A stretch of DNA of 29,137 bases from positions 1 through 29,137 of the forward strand of contig NZ_JOGX01000079.1 of assembly GCF_000719555.1 (NCBI RefSeq), in the 5' to 3' direction. The translations under genes were made by a program, and so were the position numbers. Source of the stretch: Streptomyces sp. NRRL F-5727 (GTDB taxonomy: Bacteria > Actinomycetota > Actinomycetes > Streptomycetales > Streptomycetaceae). Positions 6,821 to 14,950 of the stretch are shown piece after piece. The stretch's first letter is position 1. Every line of letters starts with the position of its first letter. The notes under the pieces are model-generated. The model made no database searches, had not been told where the DNA came from, and saw only the letters and a list, made by a program, of their open reading frames with translations.

Positions 6821-9172
6821 TCACTTCGGGTCGCCGTAGACGACTCCGCGACCGTTCGTCCCGAAGTAGACGCGCCCGTGGATCCGCGGGTCTCCGGTCA
6901 TGGTGTTGCCGGTCCAGGCGTACTGGTGCCGGTCGTCGTTGATGCGCACCCAGTGTCGGCCCGCGTCGTCGGACCGGAAGATGCCGCGCACGCCGCCGAT
7001 GCGCGAGCTGGTGTACACGGCGGGGTACGTGGCGCCGGGCGCGGCCTTGCCGAATCCCACGACGTCTCCCTGGTCCACCATGTCGAACCTGGTGAAGGAC
7101 GATCCGGAGTCGGTCGACCGCCACAGCCCGTAGGGGGTGGGGGTGGTGGGCTTGTCGGTGCCCCCGGCGAGCCAGATGTCGCCCTCGTGGCCCGGCACCG
7201 CCTTGAACCGGACGTTCCCCGCGGTGGGCAGACCCGTCGCGGTGGTCGCGTGGAAGCTCGTACCGCCGTCCGTACTGAGGTAGAAGACGCCGGCGTCGTA
7301 GGCGTAGAACGTCGACGGGTTCACCCGGTCGGAGCGCACGGGGACCCCCGCCGGCAGCCCCTTCGACGCCGTCCAGGTCGCTCCGTGGTCGTCGGACCAG
7401 CTGACCGGCGCGCCGGCCGGCGACCAGACGATCCGTCTGCCGTCGGCGCTGATGGCGACCGCCTGGTCCTCGACCCCGGGCCCGGTCACGCCGGCCGGCT
7501 CGCCGCGCGACGGCGTCCAGGTGTTGCCGCCGTCGGTGGAGACGGCGAAGTGCTGCGTCCAGCCGCTGGTGGGGTGGCCGACCCGCACGAGGGTGTGGGG
7601 CGCCAGCTCCGCGTAGTCCAGGGCCGGGGTGCCGCCGAAGGTCGGGCTGTCGTACATCGTCGGCGCCGTGCGGAGGTCCGTGTGCCGGAAGCCGCCGACA
7701 TCGCCCACGCCGGAGAACAGGTGCGCCGCGCCGACGGGCGGGCTGATCACACACAGGACGGCGGTTTCCTCCAGCCCCTGGGCCCGCACGGACAGGTGCA
7801 CCGTGCCGCCGCTGTCCCAGTCGGTCAGGTTGTCCGCGCCGTAGATCGTCGCGCCGGTTCCGTACATGAAGTGGTCGGAGTCGAACGGGTCGATCTGGAC
7901 GGATTCCATCATCCAGCCCAGCTTGGGGGCCATCTCGGGCAGCGACGGCGAGGCGTTCCAGGTCAGCCAGGGGGCGGCGGAGATGTCGATGTCGTAGCGC
8001 AGGGTGCGCTCGGAGTCCGGGCCCAGGTCCCACGCGCGGGTCCAGCTCGCGCCGCCGTCGGTGGAGCGGAAGAGGAGGCAGTCGGGCCACCACTTGACCT
8101 GGGTGGACACCATCAGGGTGTCCGGGTTCTGCCGGTCGATGGTCAGGCCGCTGTAGCCGTACTGGTTGTCGGCGCTGGTGGACGGGACCGGGCTGATGCG
8201 GGTCCAGGTGTCGTCGGCGGTGTCCAGCTTCCACACGTCGCCCTTGGAGCCGTCGTACGGGCCGGCCGTGTCACTGGTCGCCAGGTACAGGTAGCCGCCG
8301 ACGTGGTCGAAGACCGCGTGGTGCGGGATGAAGCCGGTGGGCTGCCCGGGAACGCGTTCCCACGTCCTTCCCGCGTCGGTCGACCGGTACAGGATGTTGT
8401 CCTTGTCGGCGACGGTGACGTAGAGGGTCCGGGTGGCCTTCCCCGCTCGGCCGGTGCGCTTGTCGAAGACGACCTGCAGCACGCCCAGGTTGTCGCCGTT
8501 GTATCCGTCGGGGTCGGTGGGGTCGGGGACGAAGTCGCCCGCGTTGGGGAAGCCGGTCACCTTCGCGAAGGTCCTGCCGTGGTCGGTGCTGCGCCACAGC
8601 CCGTGGCCTCCGCGCACTCCGAGGTAGAGGATGCGGTTGCGGTGGGGGTCGACCACCAGCCGCTCGCCGATGCCCCGGCCGGGCATGTTGCCGCCCAGGC
8701 GGAACGGCAGGGGCGTGGTCTTCCAGGTGCGGCCGCGGTCGGTCGAGCGCAGGATCGCCGCCATGCCCGGGTCCCACTCGGGCATGGTGTACGTGCCCGC
8801 CGCCAGGTAGACGCGGTCGGGATCGACTTCGTCGGTGGCGACGCTGATGATGCCGGTGTGTCCGTACTCGTCCCAGCCGATCCAGTCGGTGAGCGGGATC
8901 CACCGCCGGGACACCGGGTCGAGGCGGTAGGCGCCGCCGATGTCGGTGCGCGCGTACACCAGTCCGGGCTCGCGCTGGTTGAAGACGATGCCCGTGACGA
9001 AGCCGCCGCCGACCACCTCGGCGTTGCGGAACGCGTAGGGCGTGTGCCGGACCTGCTCGGCCCCGCGGGCGGATGCGGCGGAGGCGCCGGAGGGGGTGAG
9101 CAGGGGGAGTGCGGCCGTGGCCGCGCCTGCGGCCAGCAGCCCCCTGCGGGAGAGACGCGGGGCATGGGTCAT
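6821..9172 (-). CDS. Secreted GH74 xyloglucanase (endo/oligoxyloglucan hydrolase)
   Basis: 783 residues. The Tat signal is RLSRRGLLAAGAATA (~6-20) with cleavage near residue 32. The rest is the tandem seven-bladed beta-propeller pair of GH74, seen as many LYRSTDAGRTW-type Asp-box/BNR repeats (for example around 142, 194, 262, 368 and 520). The two catalytic Asp are expected at D77 in YARTDIGGAYR and D491 in GVGDVGGFRH, the conserved positions of the family. It should cleave the beta-1,4-glucan backbone of xyloglucan outside the cell. No carbohydrate-binding module follows the propellers, whereas many Streptomyces GH74 proteins carry a CBM2. ATG 9172 has AAGGAC upstream and overlaps the stop of a leader ORF. 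Exo- and endo-modes cannot be separated from sequence alone. Confidence 0.9.
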   Translation of the reverse strand: MTHAPRLSRRGLLAAGAATAALPLLTPSGASAASARGAEQVRHTPYAFRNAEVVGGGFVTGIVFNQREPGLVYARTDIGGAYRLDPVSRRWIPLTDWIGWDEYGHTGIISVATDEVDPDRVYLAAGTYTMPEWDPGMAAILRSTDRGRTWKTTPLPFRLGGNMPGRGIGERLVVDPHRNRILYLGVRGGHGLWRSTDHGRTFAKVTGFPNAGDFVPDPTDPDGYNGDNLGVLQVVFDKRTGRAGKATRTLYVTVADKDNILYRSTDAGRTWERVPGQPTGFIPHHAVFDHVGGYLYLATSDTAGPYDGSKGDVWKLDTADDTWTRISPVPSTSADNQYGYSGLTIDRQNPDTLMVSTQVKWWPDCLLFRSTDGGASWTRAWDLGPDSERTLRYDIDISAAPWLTWNASPSLPEMAPKLGWMMESVQIDPFDSDHFMYGTGATIYGADNLTDWDSGGTVHLSVRAQGLEETAVLCVISPPVGAAHLFSGVGDVGGFRHTDLRTAPTMYDSPTFGGTPALDYAELAPHTLVRVGHPTSGWTQHFAVSTDGGNTWTPSRGEPAGVTGPGVEDQAVAISADGRRIVWSPAGAPVSWSDDHGATWTASKGLPAGVPVRSDRVNPSTFYAYDAGVFYLSTDGGTSFHATTATGLPTAGNVRFKAVPGHEGDIWLAGGTDKPTTPTPYGLWRSTDSGSSFTRFDMVDQGDVVGFGKAAPGATYPAVYTSSRIGGVRGIFRSDDAGRHWVRINDDRHQYAWTGNTMTGDPRIHGRVYFGTNGRGVVYGDPK

Positions 9173-9375
9173 GACGGGTCCTTGCCTTTCGGGTGCGGGT
9201 CCGTGCGGGGCCCGGGCGCGAGCCGCGGTCCGGCCGACCGGCTCCGGAAGACGATTCCGTGGGCCTCGTCAGGCGCGCCGCCGGTGGCGGACGTGCCGTG
9301 GCCGTTCCCGCCGGCGGGCTGCGTGGTGATCGTGGCGCCCAGTGCCCGGGACGCGGGCTGGTCGTCCTCGGTCAT
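9169..9375 (-). CDS. Possible 68-residue leader ORF coupled to GH74
   Basis: The ORF begins with ATG at 9375, inside the presumed GH74 transcript, and its TGA overlaps the GH74 ATG in an ATGA. About nine of ten codons end in G or C, above the local base composition, which suggests translation. Residues are polar and Gly/Pro/Arg-rich (start MTEDDQPASR, end KGKDPS) with no domain or membrane segment. The ribosome site is weak (AAGGG about 12 bases upstream). It could couple translation or act as a sensing leader; it could also be chance. Confidence 0.35.
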   Translation of the reverse strand: MTEDDQPASRALGATITTQPAGGNGHGTSATGGAPDEAHGIVFRSRSAGPRLAPGPRTDPHPKGKDPS

Positions 9376-9492
9376 GTCGCGGCGGCCCTTCGTCTGCGTC
9401 GATCCGACCGGCGGGTCGACGCTGCGTCGTCCGGTGGTCTCGTGTCTGGAGGGCCTCAGCCGACCGAGTCGATGCGCTTCGATGGTCCGGTG

Positions 9493-9522
9493 AGACTAAG
9501 GCCGTCCTTCTGGCGGTGACAA
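9493..9522 (-). promoter_or_regulatory. Candidate promoter for the GH74 gene
   Basis: Reading the minus strand, TTGTCA (9522-9517) and TAGTCT (9498-9493) are separated by 18 bases, a good match to the principal-sigma consensus. The predicted transcript start near 9486 leaves a leader of about 310 bases before GH74. Confidence 0.5.
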
Positions 9523-9534
9523 CAGGGCGTCAAG

Positions 9535-9551
9535 GTAACGTTTCGATAACG
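9535..9551. promoter_or_regulatory. LacI-type operator candidate upstream of the GH74 promoter
   Basis: GTAACGTTTCGATAACG has a CGTTTCGA core with roughly symmetric flanks, the look of LacI-family sites in actinobacterial sugar operons. It ends 13 bases upstream of the proposed -35. A related site lies at 9714-9729. No LacI-family gene lies in the window. Confidence 0.4.
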
Positions 9552-9575
9552 TAGACGGTCTGGTGAGAGAGCGTA

Positions 9576-9662
9576 AGCCGCCCTTCACGGCGCTATGGCT
9601 TGCGCGACCTGATGTTTTGGGGGACCTGTCGCAGCGGGGGCGCCAGCGCCGGAAGGGCGGCT
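9576..9662. repeat. Large nested inverted repeat between the two glycosidase genes
   Basis: AGCCGCCCTTC (9576-9586) is perfectly complementary to GAAGGGCGGCT (9652-9662). Inside it, GGCGCT (9589-9594) pairs with AGCGCC (9645-9650), GGC (9597-9599) with GCC (9642-9644), and GCGAC (9604-9608) with GTCGC (9628-9632), leaving a loop with a TTTTGGGGG stretch. The nested stems make a long cruciform or RNA hairpin. It could be the GH127 terminator (about 120 bases past its stop), a leader structure or a small mobile-element remnant. Confidence 0.65.
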
Positions 9663-9713
9663 CGGGGTGGCTGGGTGACCTGTGATGGACGCGCGACTCG
9701 GCGTCATGTCGAC

Positions 9714-9729
9714 GTCGAAGCGTTTCGAC
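9714..9729. promoter_or_regulatory. Palindromic operator candidate
   Basis: GTCGAAGCGTTTCGAC has perfect 6-base arms around four bases and shares the CGTTTCGA core with the site at 9535-9551. It lies 54 bases past the GH127 stop and about 190 bases upstream of the GH74 promoter. Two sites of one kind would allow looping by a LacI-family protein. Confidence 0.4.
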
Positions 9730-9783
9730 TGCTTCGTGCCATCGGCTAGAGGCGTACGCCGCCCGCCTCCGGAGTCGCCACGC

Positions 9784-12090
9784 TCAGTTCCGTACGACGC
9801 GCCACCGGTTGTCGGCAGTGCCGTCGTCCGGCGCCTGGACCGCGAACGCGCCGATGGCGGTGGAGCCGTTCGCGATGGCGAGCAGCTTTCCGCTGTTCTC
9901 GTTGCGGATCTTGTAGGTGCCGTCTCCCTGGTCGAGCAGCGTCCATCTGTGGTCGGCGGTGCCGTTGTCCGCCCACTGCAGGACGGTCGCGCCGTCCGCC
10001 GTGGACATGCCCTGGACGCCGAGCACCCTGCCGCTGTGGGCGTTGCGGAAGCGGAACGCGGCGCCGTCGGCGATCATGTGCCAGTCGTGGTCGGCGGTGC
10101 CGTTGTCCGGCCACTGCAGGGCGCGCCCGCCGTCGGCCGTGGACATGTTCTGGATGCCCAGCAGGAGACCGCTGGCCGCGTTGACCAGGCGGAAGGTGCC
10201 GCTCGCGTTCCAGTAGACGGTGTAGTTGTGGCCGTGTGCGTCGTAGAACGGGCCCAGCGCGACGGCGGAGCCGTCGGCGGTGGCGGTGAAGGCGAGCGAA
10301 CTGCTGCCGGTCCGCGTGATCGAGGACGTGTTCAGCGTCGGCAGGGAACTGAGCGCGGCGTCACCGTAGTGGCCGGACAGGACGACCGGGCCGTAGGTGA
10401 CCGCGGAGACGTTCCTGTCGTCGTTGGCCGCTCGCATGACGATCCGCATGGGCAGGCGGACCGTGACCGTGTCGCCGGAGGCCCAGGAGCGGCTCAGGGT
10501 GGCGTAGCTGCCGGGGTCGGTGGCGATGTTCTGTGTGACGCCGTTGACGCTGATGGCGGCCCCGCTGGTCCAACTCGGGATGCGGATGCGCATGGCCCAG
10601 GTTCCGCCGACGTTTCCGGTGACCCGCAAGGTGGTGGTGTCGCTGACGGGGTACGACGTGGTCTGGGTGACCGTGATCCCCCGCTCCGACCAGTCGAGCA
10701 CCGAGGGGACGAACAGGTTCACGATCAGCGTGTTGTCGCTGCGGAAGTAGACGGAGTCCATCAGCCTGGTGTGCATCTCCAGGCCCGTGCCCTGGCAGCA
10801 CCAGAAGGTGCCGTAGTCGGTGCTCCAGGTGCCGCCGCCCCATGCCGGGCCCACCCCGCGCCGGCCGCCCGGGCTGAGCGGAGTGAAGTAGGTGACGTGG
10901 CCGTGGTCGTCGGCCGGGTTCTGCTGGCCGATCATCTGGTTGAGCCAGGCCCGTTCGTAGTAGTCGAACAGCGCGACCCGGTCCGGGTCCAGCGCGAACA
11001 GCTCCCGGGTGAGGGTGAGCATGTTGAAGGTGTTGCAGCTCTCGCACGTGTCCCGGTCGAGGTGGCCGGCGATGGCGTTCGGGGCGCGGAAGTGCTCCGC
11101 CTGGCTGTTGCCGCCGATGGCGTAGGTGTGCGCACCGACGGTGAGGTTCCAGGCGTTGGTGGCGATGTCCCGGTAACGGGTCGTGCCGGTGGCCTTGTAC
11201 TCCCGGGCGGCCCCGATCCACTTGGGCACCTGGGTGTTGGCGTGCAGTCCGCTGAGCCGGTCCTGGCCGGACGCCAGCGGGTCGAGCACCGCGGCGTGGT
11301 CGAACCGCTGGGCGACGGAGAGCCACCGCGTGTCGCCCGTCTGCTGGTAGAGGTCGGTCAGCACGGCGTTCATGCCGCCGAACTCGGTCTGCAGCATGGA
11401 CTGCATCTGCTGGCTGCTCAGCCTGCCGGTGCGCCGGTCGACCCATCCGGCCAGGGCGAGCAGGACGTCACGGGCCTGTGCGCTGCCGATGTGGCGCCAC
11501 ACGTCCAGGAGGCCGGCGAGGGTCTTGTGGATGGTGTAGTACGGCACGTTGCCGTTGCTCAGGGTCCGCTGTTCGAGCGCGGTGAAGTCGGACTCGGGGT
11601 AGCCGGAGAGGTACCCGGGGCTGAAACCGGCGGCGCCGTTGTTGGCCTGGCAGGCCGCCAGCTCCGCGACCATGTAGGTGGCCTTGTCCCGGCAGACGGT
11701 GTCCCCGGTCGCGGCGTACAGCTGGGCCCAGGCCGTGAGGAAGTGCCCCTGGACGTGGGTGCGGAAGGGGAAGTCCGGTGCGTCCCAGCCGCCGACGGCG
11801 GCGGCGCCTCTGGTGGAGAGCCGGTGGTTGGCGCGGAAGTTGTACAGGAGCCGGTCGACGTCGACGAACCGCAGATAGTTCCGCGTCCGGTTCTGGTTGT
11901 CCAGCCACCGGCTTGCCGTGAGCCGGACCTGGCCGAGTTCGAAGGGGTGTGCCAGGGCCCCTGTGTCGGCCCGTGCGGGAGGAACGGCCGCCTGCGCGGG
12001 AGCTGCGCCCATGAGGGATCCTGCGGCAGATGCGGCGACCGTGGCCCCGGCTGCCTGCAGCAGGCGCCGCCTGCTGACGAACGAGGACAT
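9784..12090 (-). CDS. Secreted GH127-type beta-L-arabinofuranosidase with ricin-like C-terminus
   Basis: 768 residues. The Tat signal is FVSRRRLLQAAGATVAA (~4-20), with cleavage near AQAA at ~35. The catalytic (alpha/alpha)6 domain (DUF1680 family) spans ~45-480. By analogy with HypBA1, the zinc/catalytic residues are E332 in GGNSQAEHF, E350 and C352 in TCESCNTFNML, and C431-C432 in FWCCQGTGLEMH, with C431 as the nucleophile. A beta-sandwich follows to ~620. Residues ~625-768 hold three ricin-B-like repeats, seen as ALQWPDNGTADHDW, VLQWADNGTADHRW and VQAPDDGTADNRW, likely sugar-binding. It should release beta-L-arabinofuranose from plant glycoproteins or glycans. ATG 12090 is set by AAAGG seven bases upstream and the signal peptide; the frame remains open upstream without conserved sequence. 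Confidence 0.9.
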   Translation of the reverse strand: MSSFVSRRRLLQAAGATVAASAAGSLMGAAPAQAAVPPARADTGALAHPFELGQVRLTASRWLDNQNRTRNYLRFVDVDRLLYNFRANHRLSTRGAAAVGGWDAPDFPFRTHVQGHFLTAWAQLYAATGDTVCRDKATYMVAELAACQANNGAAGFSPGYLSGYPESDFTALEQRTLSNGNVPYYTIHKTLAGLLDVWRHIGSAQARDVLLALAGWVDRRTGRLSSQQMQSMLQTEFGGMNAVLTDLYQQTGDTRWLSVAQRFDHAAVLDPLASGQDRLSGLHANTQVPKWIGAAREYKATGTTRYRDIATNAWNLTVGAHTYAIGGNSQAEHFRAPNAIAGHLDRDTCESCNTFNMLTLTRELFALDPDRVALFDYYERAWLNQMIGQQNPADDHGHVTYFTPLSPGGRRGVGPAWGGGTWSTDYGTFWCCQGTGLEMHTRLMDSVYFRSDNTLIVNLFVPSVLDWSERGITVTQTTSYPVSDTTTLRVTGNVGGTWAMRIRIPSWTSGAAISVNGVTQNIATDPGSYATLSRSWASGDTVTVRLPMRIVMRAANDDRNVSAVTYGPVVLSGHYGDAALSSLPTLNTSSITRTGSSSLAFTATADGSAVALGPFYDAHGHNYTVYWNASGTFRLVNAASGLLLGIQNMSTADGGRALQWPDNGTADHDWHMIADGAAFRFRNAHSGRVLGVQGMSTADGATVLQWADNGTADHRWTLLDQGDGTYKIRNENSGKLLAIANGSTAIGAFAVQAPDDGTADNRWRVVRN

Positions 12091-12740
12091 CGTGCACCTT
12101 TCGATGAAGAGACGGGAACTGCTCGGTCGTTGACACCCGGCCGGACTTCCGCCCCCACGCTCGGGGTCGCCGGCCCGGTGACGCGGTGGAAGGCCCCTCG
12201 CCGACGGGAACCCCAGGCGTCGCGGTACGGCGTCGGCGGTCATCCGCACGATCGCCGCGCTGTCCTCCCGTCGAGGACCCCGCCGCTGGTTCGACGTGCC
12301 CGGGGCCGGCCCCACCGAGTCGGCGTCGACGGAGCCGGTGCCGTTCGGGTGGGAGGTGGGGAGGCCGACCCGGGCACCGCCGTGGCGGCCCCCCCCAGGG
12401 AGCCGGCGGGCGCCGCCGGACAACGCCGACGGCACTCCGGGCTACGGTCCGGCGATCGCGCGGAGCGCCGTGTGGCCGCGGACCACTGCGCCGCCACCTA
12501 CGCCGGGTCGGGCGTCCGGCGCTCGTGAACCACCGCCACGAGCGCGGCGGCCATGCCGGGCGGGCACCCGAAGGTGCTCGGGGACGTCGAAGTCCGGTGT
12601 CCGGGCGCTGGGGCAGGGGAAGGGCTCGCGCCGGTAGAGCGCGCGGTTCGGTGCATGGGGGGTGGGTTCCTTCCGGAGGCGAGACCGCTCTCGCACCACG
12701 AATGGTCGATATTCCGAACGTGGGTCGAATTGCCGGACGG
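12091..12740 (-). other. Long untranslated leader or gap upstream of GH127
   Basis: About 650 bases without a convincing gene. A 52-codon minus-strand ORF (12656-12498) has GGAAGG 12 bases upstream of its ATG, but its first half lacks codon bias. Short stretches of G/C third-position bias switch between minus-strand frames across 12440-12620, as in a decayed gene. If the promoter at 12752-12781 serves GH127, this stretch is its leader. Confidence 0.4.
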
Positions 12741-12754
12741 GTTCGGTGCCGAAC
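12741..12754. promoter_or_regulatory. Perfect palindrome over the GH127-side promoter
   Basis: GTTCGGTGCCGAAC has perfect 6-base arms around a 2-base centre. It overlaps the proposed -10 and extends toward the transcript start, a typical repressor position. Confidence 0.5.
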
Positions 12755-12781
12755 GTAAGAGGCTTCCCGTACGGAAGTCAA
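12752..12781 (-). promoter_or_regulatory. Candidate promoter facing the GH127 gene
   Basis: On the minus strand TTGACT (12781-12776) and TACGTT (12757-12752) are 18 bases apart (17 if TTACGT is taken as -10). This is a strong principal-sigma match. The nearest confident minus-strand gene downstream is GH127, about 650 bases away. Confidence 0.55.
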
Positions 12782-12949
12782 CGTGTGTGGCGGTGGGGCG
12801 AGTTCGCTATCCGGGCGGCGCGAGAAGGTACCGAAAGGTGCTCGCCGGCCAGGTGGTCGGCCCCTGGGCCTGACCTGTCCGCGGTGTCGTCCCGGGTTCC
12901 TCCGGCGTACGAGGAGGCCGGGCCGGGGCTTCCGGTGTCTCCCGCTGTC

Positions 12950-13621
12950 TCAGTCCTCGTGCGGGGGCAGCACCGCGCGCAGTGCCGCCACCGCGTGGGC
13001 ACGGTGGTCGTCGAGCCGGCGGACGGCGGCGTCCGTGTCGTGCTCGCGGAGGGCCGACAGGACGGCGTGGTGTTCGTGGACGGCCTGGTCGCGGTGGCCC
13101 GGGTCGGTGTAGTAGAGGGAGCGGTAGGCGTCGGTGGCGTCCCAGAGCGTGGTGATCAGACGGACCAGACGGGGCATGCCGCAGGCGTCGATCAGCGTGA
13201 GGTGGAAGCGGCGGTTGGCCTCCGCCATCGCCGTCACGTCGCCCGCCCCGGCGGCCCGTTCGACCTCGTGCTGGATGTCCTCCAGGGTGGCGACGAGGTC
13301 GTCCGGGGCGAGGGTCATGGCCCGGACGACCGCCTCGGTCTCCAGGAGGGCGCGGATGCGGTAGATCTCCTCCAGGTCGGCGAGGGACAGCTCGGCGACG
13401 AAGTAGCCGCGGTGCACGTGGTGGACGACCAGGCCCTCGGCCTCCAGGGTCTTGAGAGCCTCCCGGAGCGGAACCCGGCTCACTTCGAGCCGGGCGGCGA
13501 GCGCGTCCTGCCGGATGGGCGCGCCCGGGCGGAGCTCGCCGCCCGTGATGGCGCTCCGCAGCTCCGCCAGGACGAACTGCTGGGCCGTCTGGGGCCGTCG
13601 CCTCTCCACCGCGCCGCTCAT
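12950..13621 (-). CDS. GntR-family regulator, FCD (FadR/VanR) subfamily
   Basis: 223 residues. The N-terminal winged HTH (~12-75) includes ITGGELRPGAPIRQDALAARLEVSRVPLREALKTLEAEG, the GntR signature in two parts: the PG-piped-in start and the VSRVPLREAL recognition helix. The all-helical FCD domain (~80-215) carries the metal/ligand residues in RRFHLTLIDAC, EHHAVLSAL and HRAHAVAAL. These proteins usually repress an acid-catabolic operon until an acyl or carboxylate ligand binds. It lies 76 bases downstream of the CoA-transferase on the same strand, and the palindromes between the divergent catabolic genes are its likely operators. The ligand is plausibly glutarate or glutaryl-CoA (inference). 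Confidence 0.92.
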   Translation of the reverse strand: MSGAVERRRPQTAQQFVLAELRSAITGGELRPGAPIRQDALAARLEVSRVPLREALKTLEAEGLVVHHVHRGYFVAELSLADLEEIYRIRALLETEAVVRAMTLAPDDLVATLEDIQHEVERAAGAGDVTAMAEANRRFHLTLIDACGMPRLVRLITTLWDATDAYRSLYYTDPGHRDQAVHEHHAVLSALREHDTDAAVRRLDDHRAHAVAALRAVLPPHED

Positions 13622-13697
13622 CGATCCGACCTTCCCTCCGCGTCACCTGCGCACCGGCGGCCATCGGCGCCGTCGGTGACGGTCATCTTCCTACGGA

Positions 13698-14882
13698 TCA
13701 ACGGCCCGCCGCCGAGTTGTCCACAGGCGGGATTCCGGCCAGGACCTCGGCGGTGTGCTCGCCGAGCCGCGGCGGAGCGGACCGGTACGAGGGCGGGGTG
13801 GCGCCGAGCCGGACCGGGTGCGCGACCTGGCCGGGGCCGGCGGCCACCTCGGGGAGGCGGGCCCCGAGGCCGAGCCGGTCGGCCAGCTCGAACGCCGCCG
13901 CCAGGTCGTTGATGGGCCCGCACGGCACACCGGCCGCCGTCAGCTCCTCGAACCAGGCGTCGGCCGTGCGGCCCGCGAGCGGTCCGGCGAGCTCCGAGGC
14001 CAGTTCCTCGCGGTGGGCGACGCGGGCCGTGTTGGTGGCGAACCGCGGGTCCTCGGCCAGCCCCGGCCGGCCGATCCGCTCGCACAGGGCCCGGAACTGG
14101 CGGTCGTTCCCGACCGCCAGGACCAGGGGCCGGTCCCGCGCCTCGAAGACCTCGTACGGGGTGATGCTCGGGTGCCGGTTGCCCATCGCGCGCGGGACGA
14201 CCCCGGCGCCGAGGTGCGCGGCGGCCTGGTTGGTGAGGGCGGAGAGCAGCGAGCCCAGGAGGGAGACCTCGACGCGCTGCCCCTCTCCGGTGCGCTCCCG
14301 GTGGCGCAGGGCGGCCAGCACCCCGAGCCCGGCGTGGAGCCCGGTGATGACGTCGACGAGCGCGACCCCCGCCTTCGTGCCCTGCCCGCCCGGCTCGCCG
14401 GTGACGCTCATCAGGCCGCCCATGGCCTGCACGAGGAGGTCGTACCCCGGCAGCGCGGCGCCCCCGTCGGTGCCGAAACCGGTCACCGAGCAGTAGACGA
14501 GTCCCGGGTTGGTGCGGCGGACCTCCTCGAACCCGAGGCCCAGCTTCTCCATCGTCCCCGGTCGGAAGTTCTCCACCAGGACGTCCGCCCCGTCGACGAT
14601 CGCCCGCGCCGCGGCCAGGCCGTCCGGATCGGTGAGGTCGAGCGCCACGGACCGCTTGTTGCGGTTGACCCCGAGGAAGTACGTGGCCTGCCCGTCCGCG
14701 AACGGCGGGCCCCAGGCGCGGGTGTCGTCGCCGCCGTCCGGCCGCTCGATCTTGATGACGTCCGCGCCGAGATCGGCCAGGAGCATCGTCATGTACGGGC
14801 CGGCGAGGACCCGGCCGAAGTCGGCGACGACGATGCCGGACAGGGCGCCGGGGGCGGCCTCCCGGGGGTGATCCGTGTGCAT
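13698..14882 (-). CDS. Family III CoA-transferase (CaiB/BaiF), likely glutarate CoA-transferase
   Basis: 394 residues of the formyl-CoA-transferase fold. Seen: VVADFGRVLAGPYMTMLLADLGADVIKIE near the N-terminus (two adjoining motifs of the family), NRNKRSVALDL, ENFRPGTMEKLG, and the catalytic Asp148 in GYDLLVQAMGG, which forms the acyl-aspartyl intermediate. The C-terminal small domain with AGVPCGPIND is present. Divergent pairing with glutaryl-CoA dehydrogenase makes succinyl-CoA:glutarate CoA-transferase (SUGCT-like) the most likely role, activating glutarate. ATG 14882 is preceded by GAGGGAG at good spacing; an in-frame extension to 14945 would run through the operator. The same length as the dehydrogenase is coincidental. 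Confidence 0.88.
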   Translation of the reverse strand: MHTDHPREAAPGALSGIVVADFGRVLAGPYMTMLLADLGADVIKIERPDGGDDTRAWGPPFADGQATYFLGVNRNKRSVALDLTDPDGLAAARAIVDGADVLVENFRPGTMEKLGLGFEEVRRTNPGLVYCSVTGFGTDGGAALPGYDLLVQAMGGLMSVTGEPGGQGTKAGVALVDVITGLHAGLGVLAALRHRERTGEGQRVEVSLLGSLLSALTNQAAAHLGAGVVPRAMGNRHPSITPYEVFEARDRPLVLAVGNDRQFRALCERIGRPGLAEDPRFATNTARVAHREELASELAGPLAGRTADAWFEELTAAGVPCGPINDLAAAFELADRLGLGARLPEVAAGPGQVAHPVRLGATPPSYRSAPPRLGEHTAEVLAGIPPVDNSAAGR

Positions 14883-14934
14883 TCCGCGCTCCCTCGGTGG
14901 GTGGGCCGGTGGCGTGGGATCCAGGACATCGGAG

Positions 14935-14946
14935 ATTGGATCCAAT
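14935..14946. promoter_or_regulatory. Operator candidate 1 of the glutarate module
   Basis: ATTGGATCCAAT is a perfect 12-base palindrome. It lies just downstream of the CoA-transferase -10 and should cover the transcript start, so a bound GntR protein would block transcription. A weaker copy, TGGGATCCAG, sits at 14915-14924. Confidence 0.6.
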
Positions 14947-14950
14947 CCGG

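Noticed and set aside
6233..9493. Very long open plus-strand frame opposite the GH74 gene
   Set aside because: It is the antisense shadow of a high-GC gene: the opposite strand encodes a complete GH74 with signal peptide and catalytic residues, while this frame is Arg/Gly/Val-rich with no domain.
12091..12435. N-terminal extension of GH127
   Set aside because: The Tat signal peptide and ribosome site fix the start at 12090; the extension would bury the signal.
9682..12528. Long plus-strand frame opposite GH127
   Set aside because: Antisense shadow; composition is Val/Gly/Glu/Arg-biased and the minus strand holds the conserved enzyme.
12498..12656. 52-residue minus-strand ORF with an upstream GGAAGG
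   Set aside because: Spacing to the ATG is long (about 12 bases), the first half lacks codon bias and no family is recognised.
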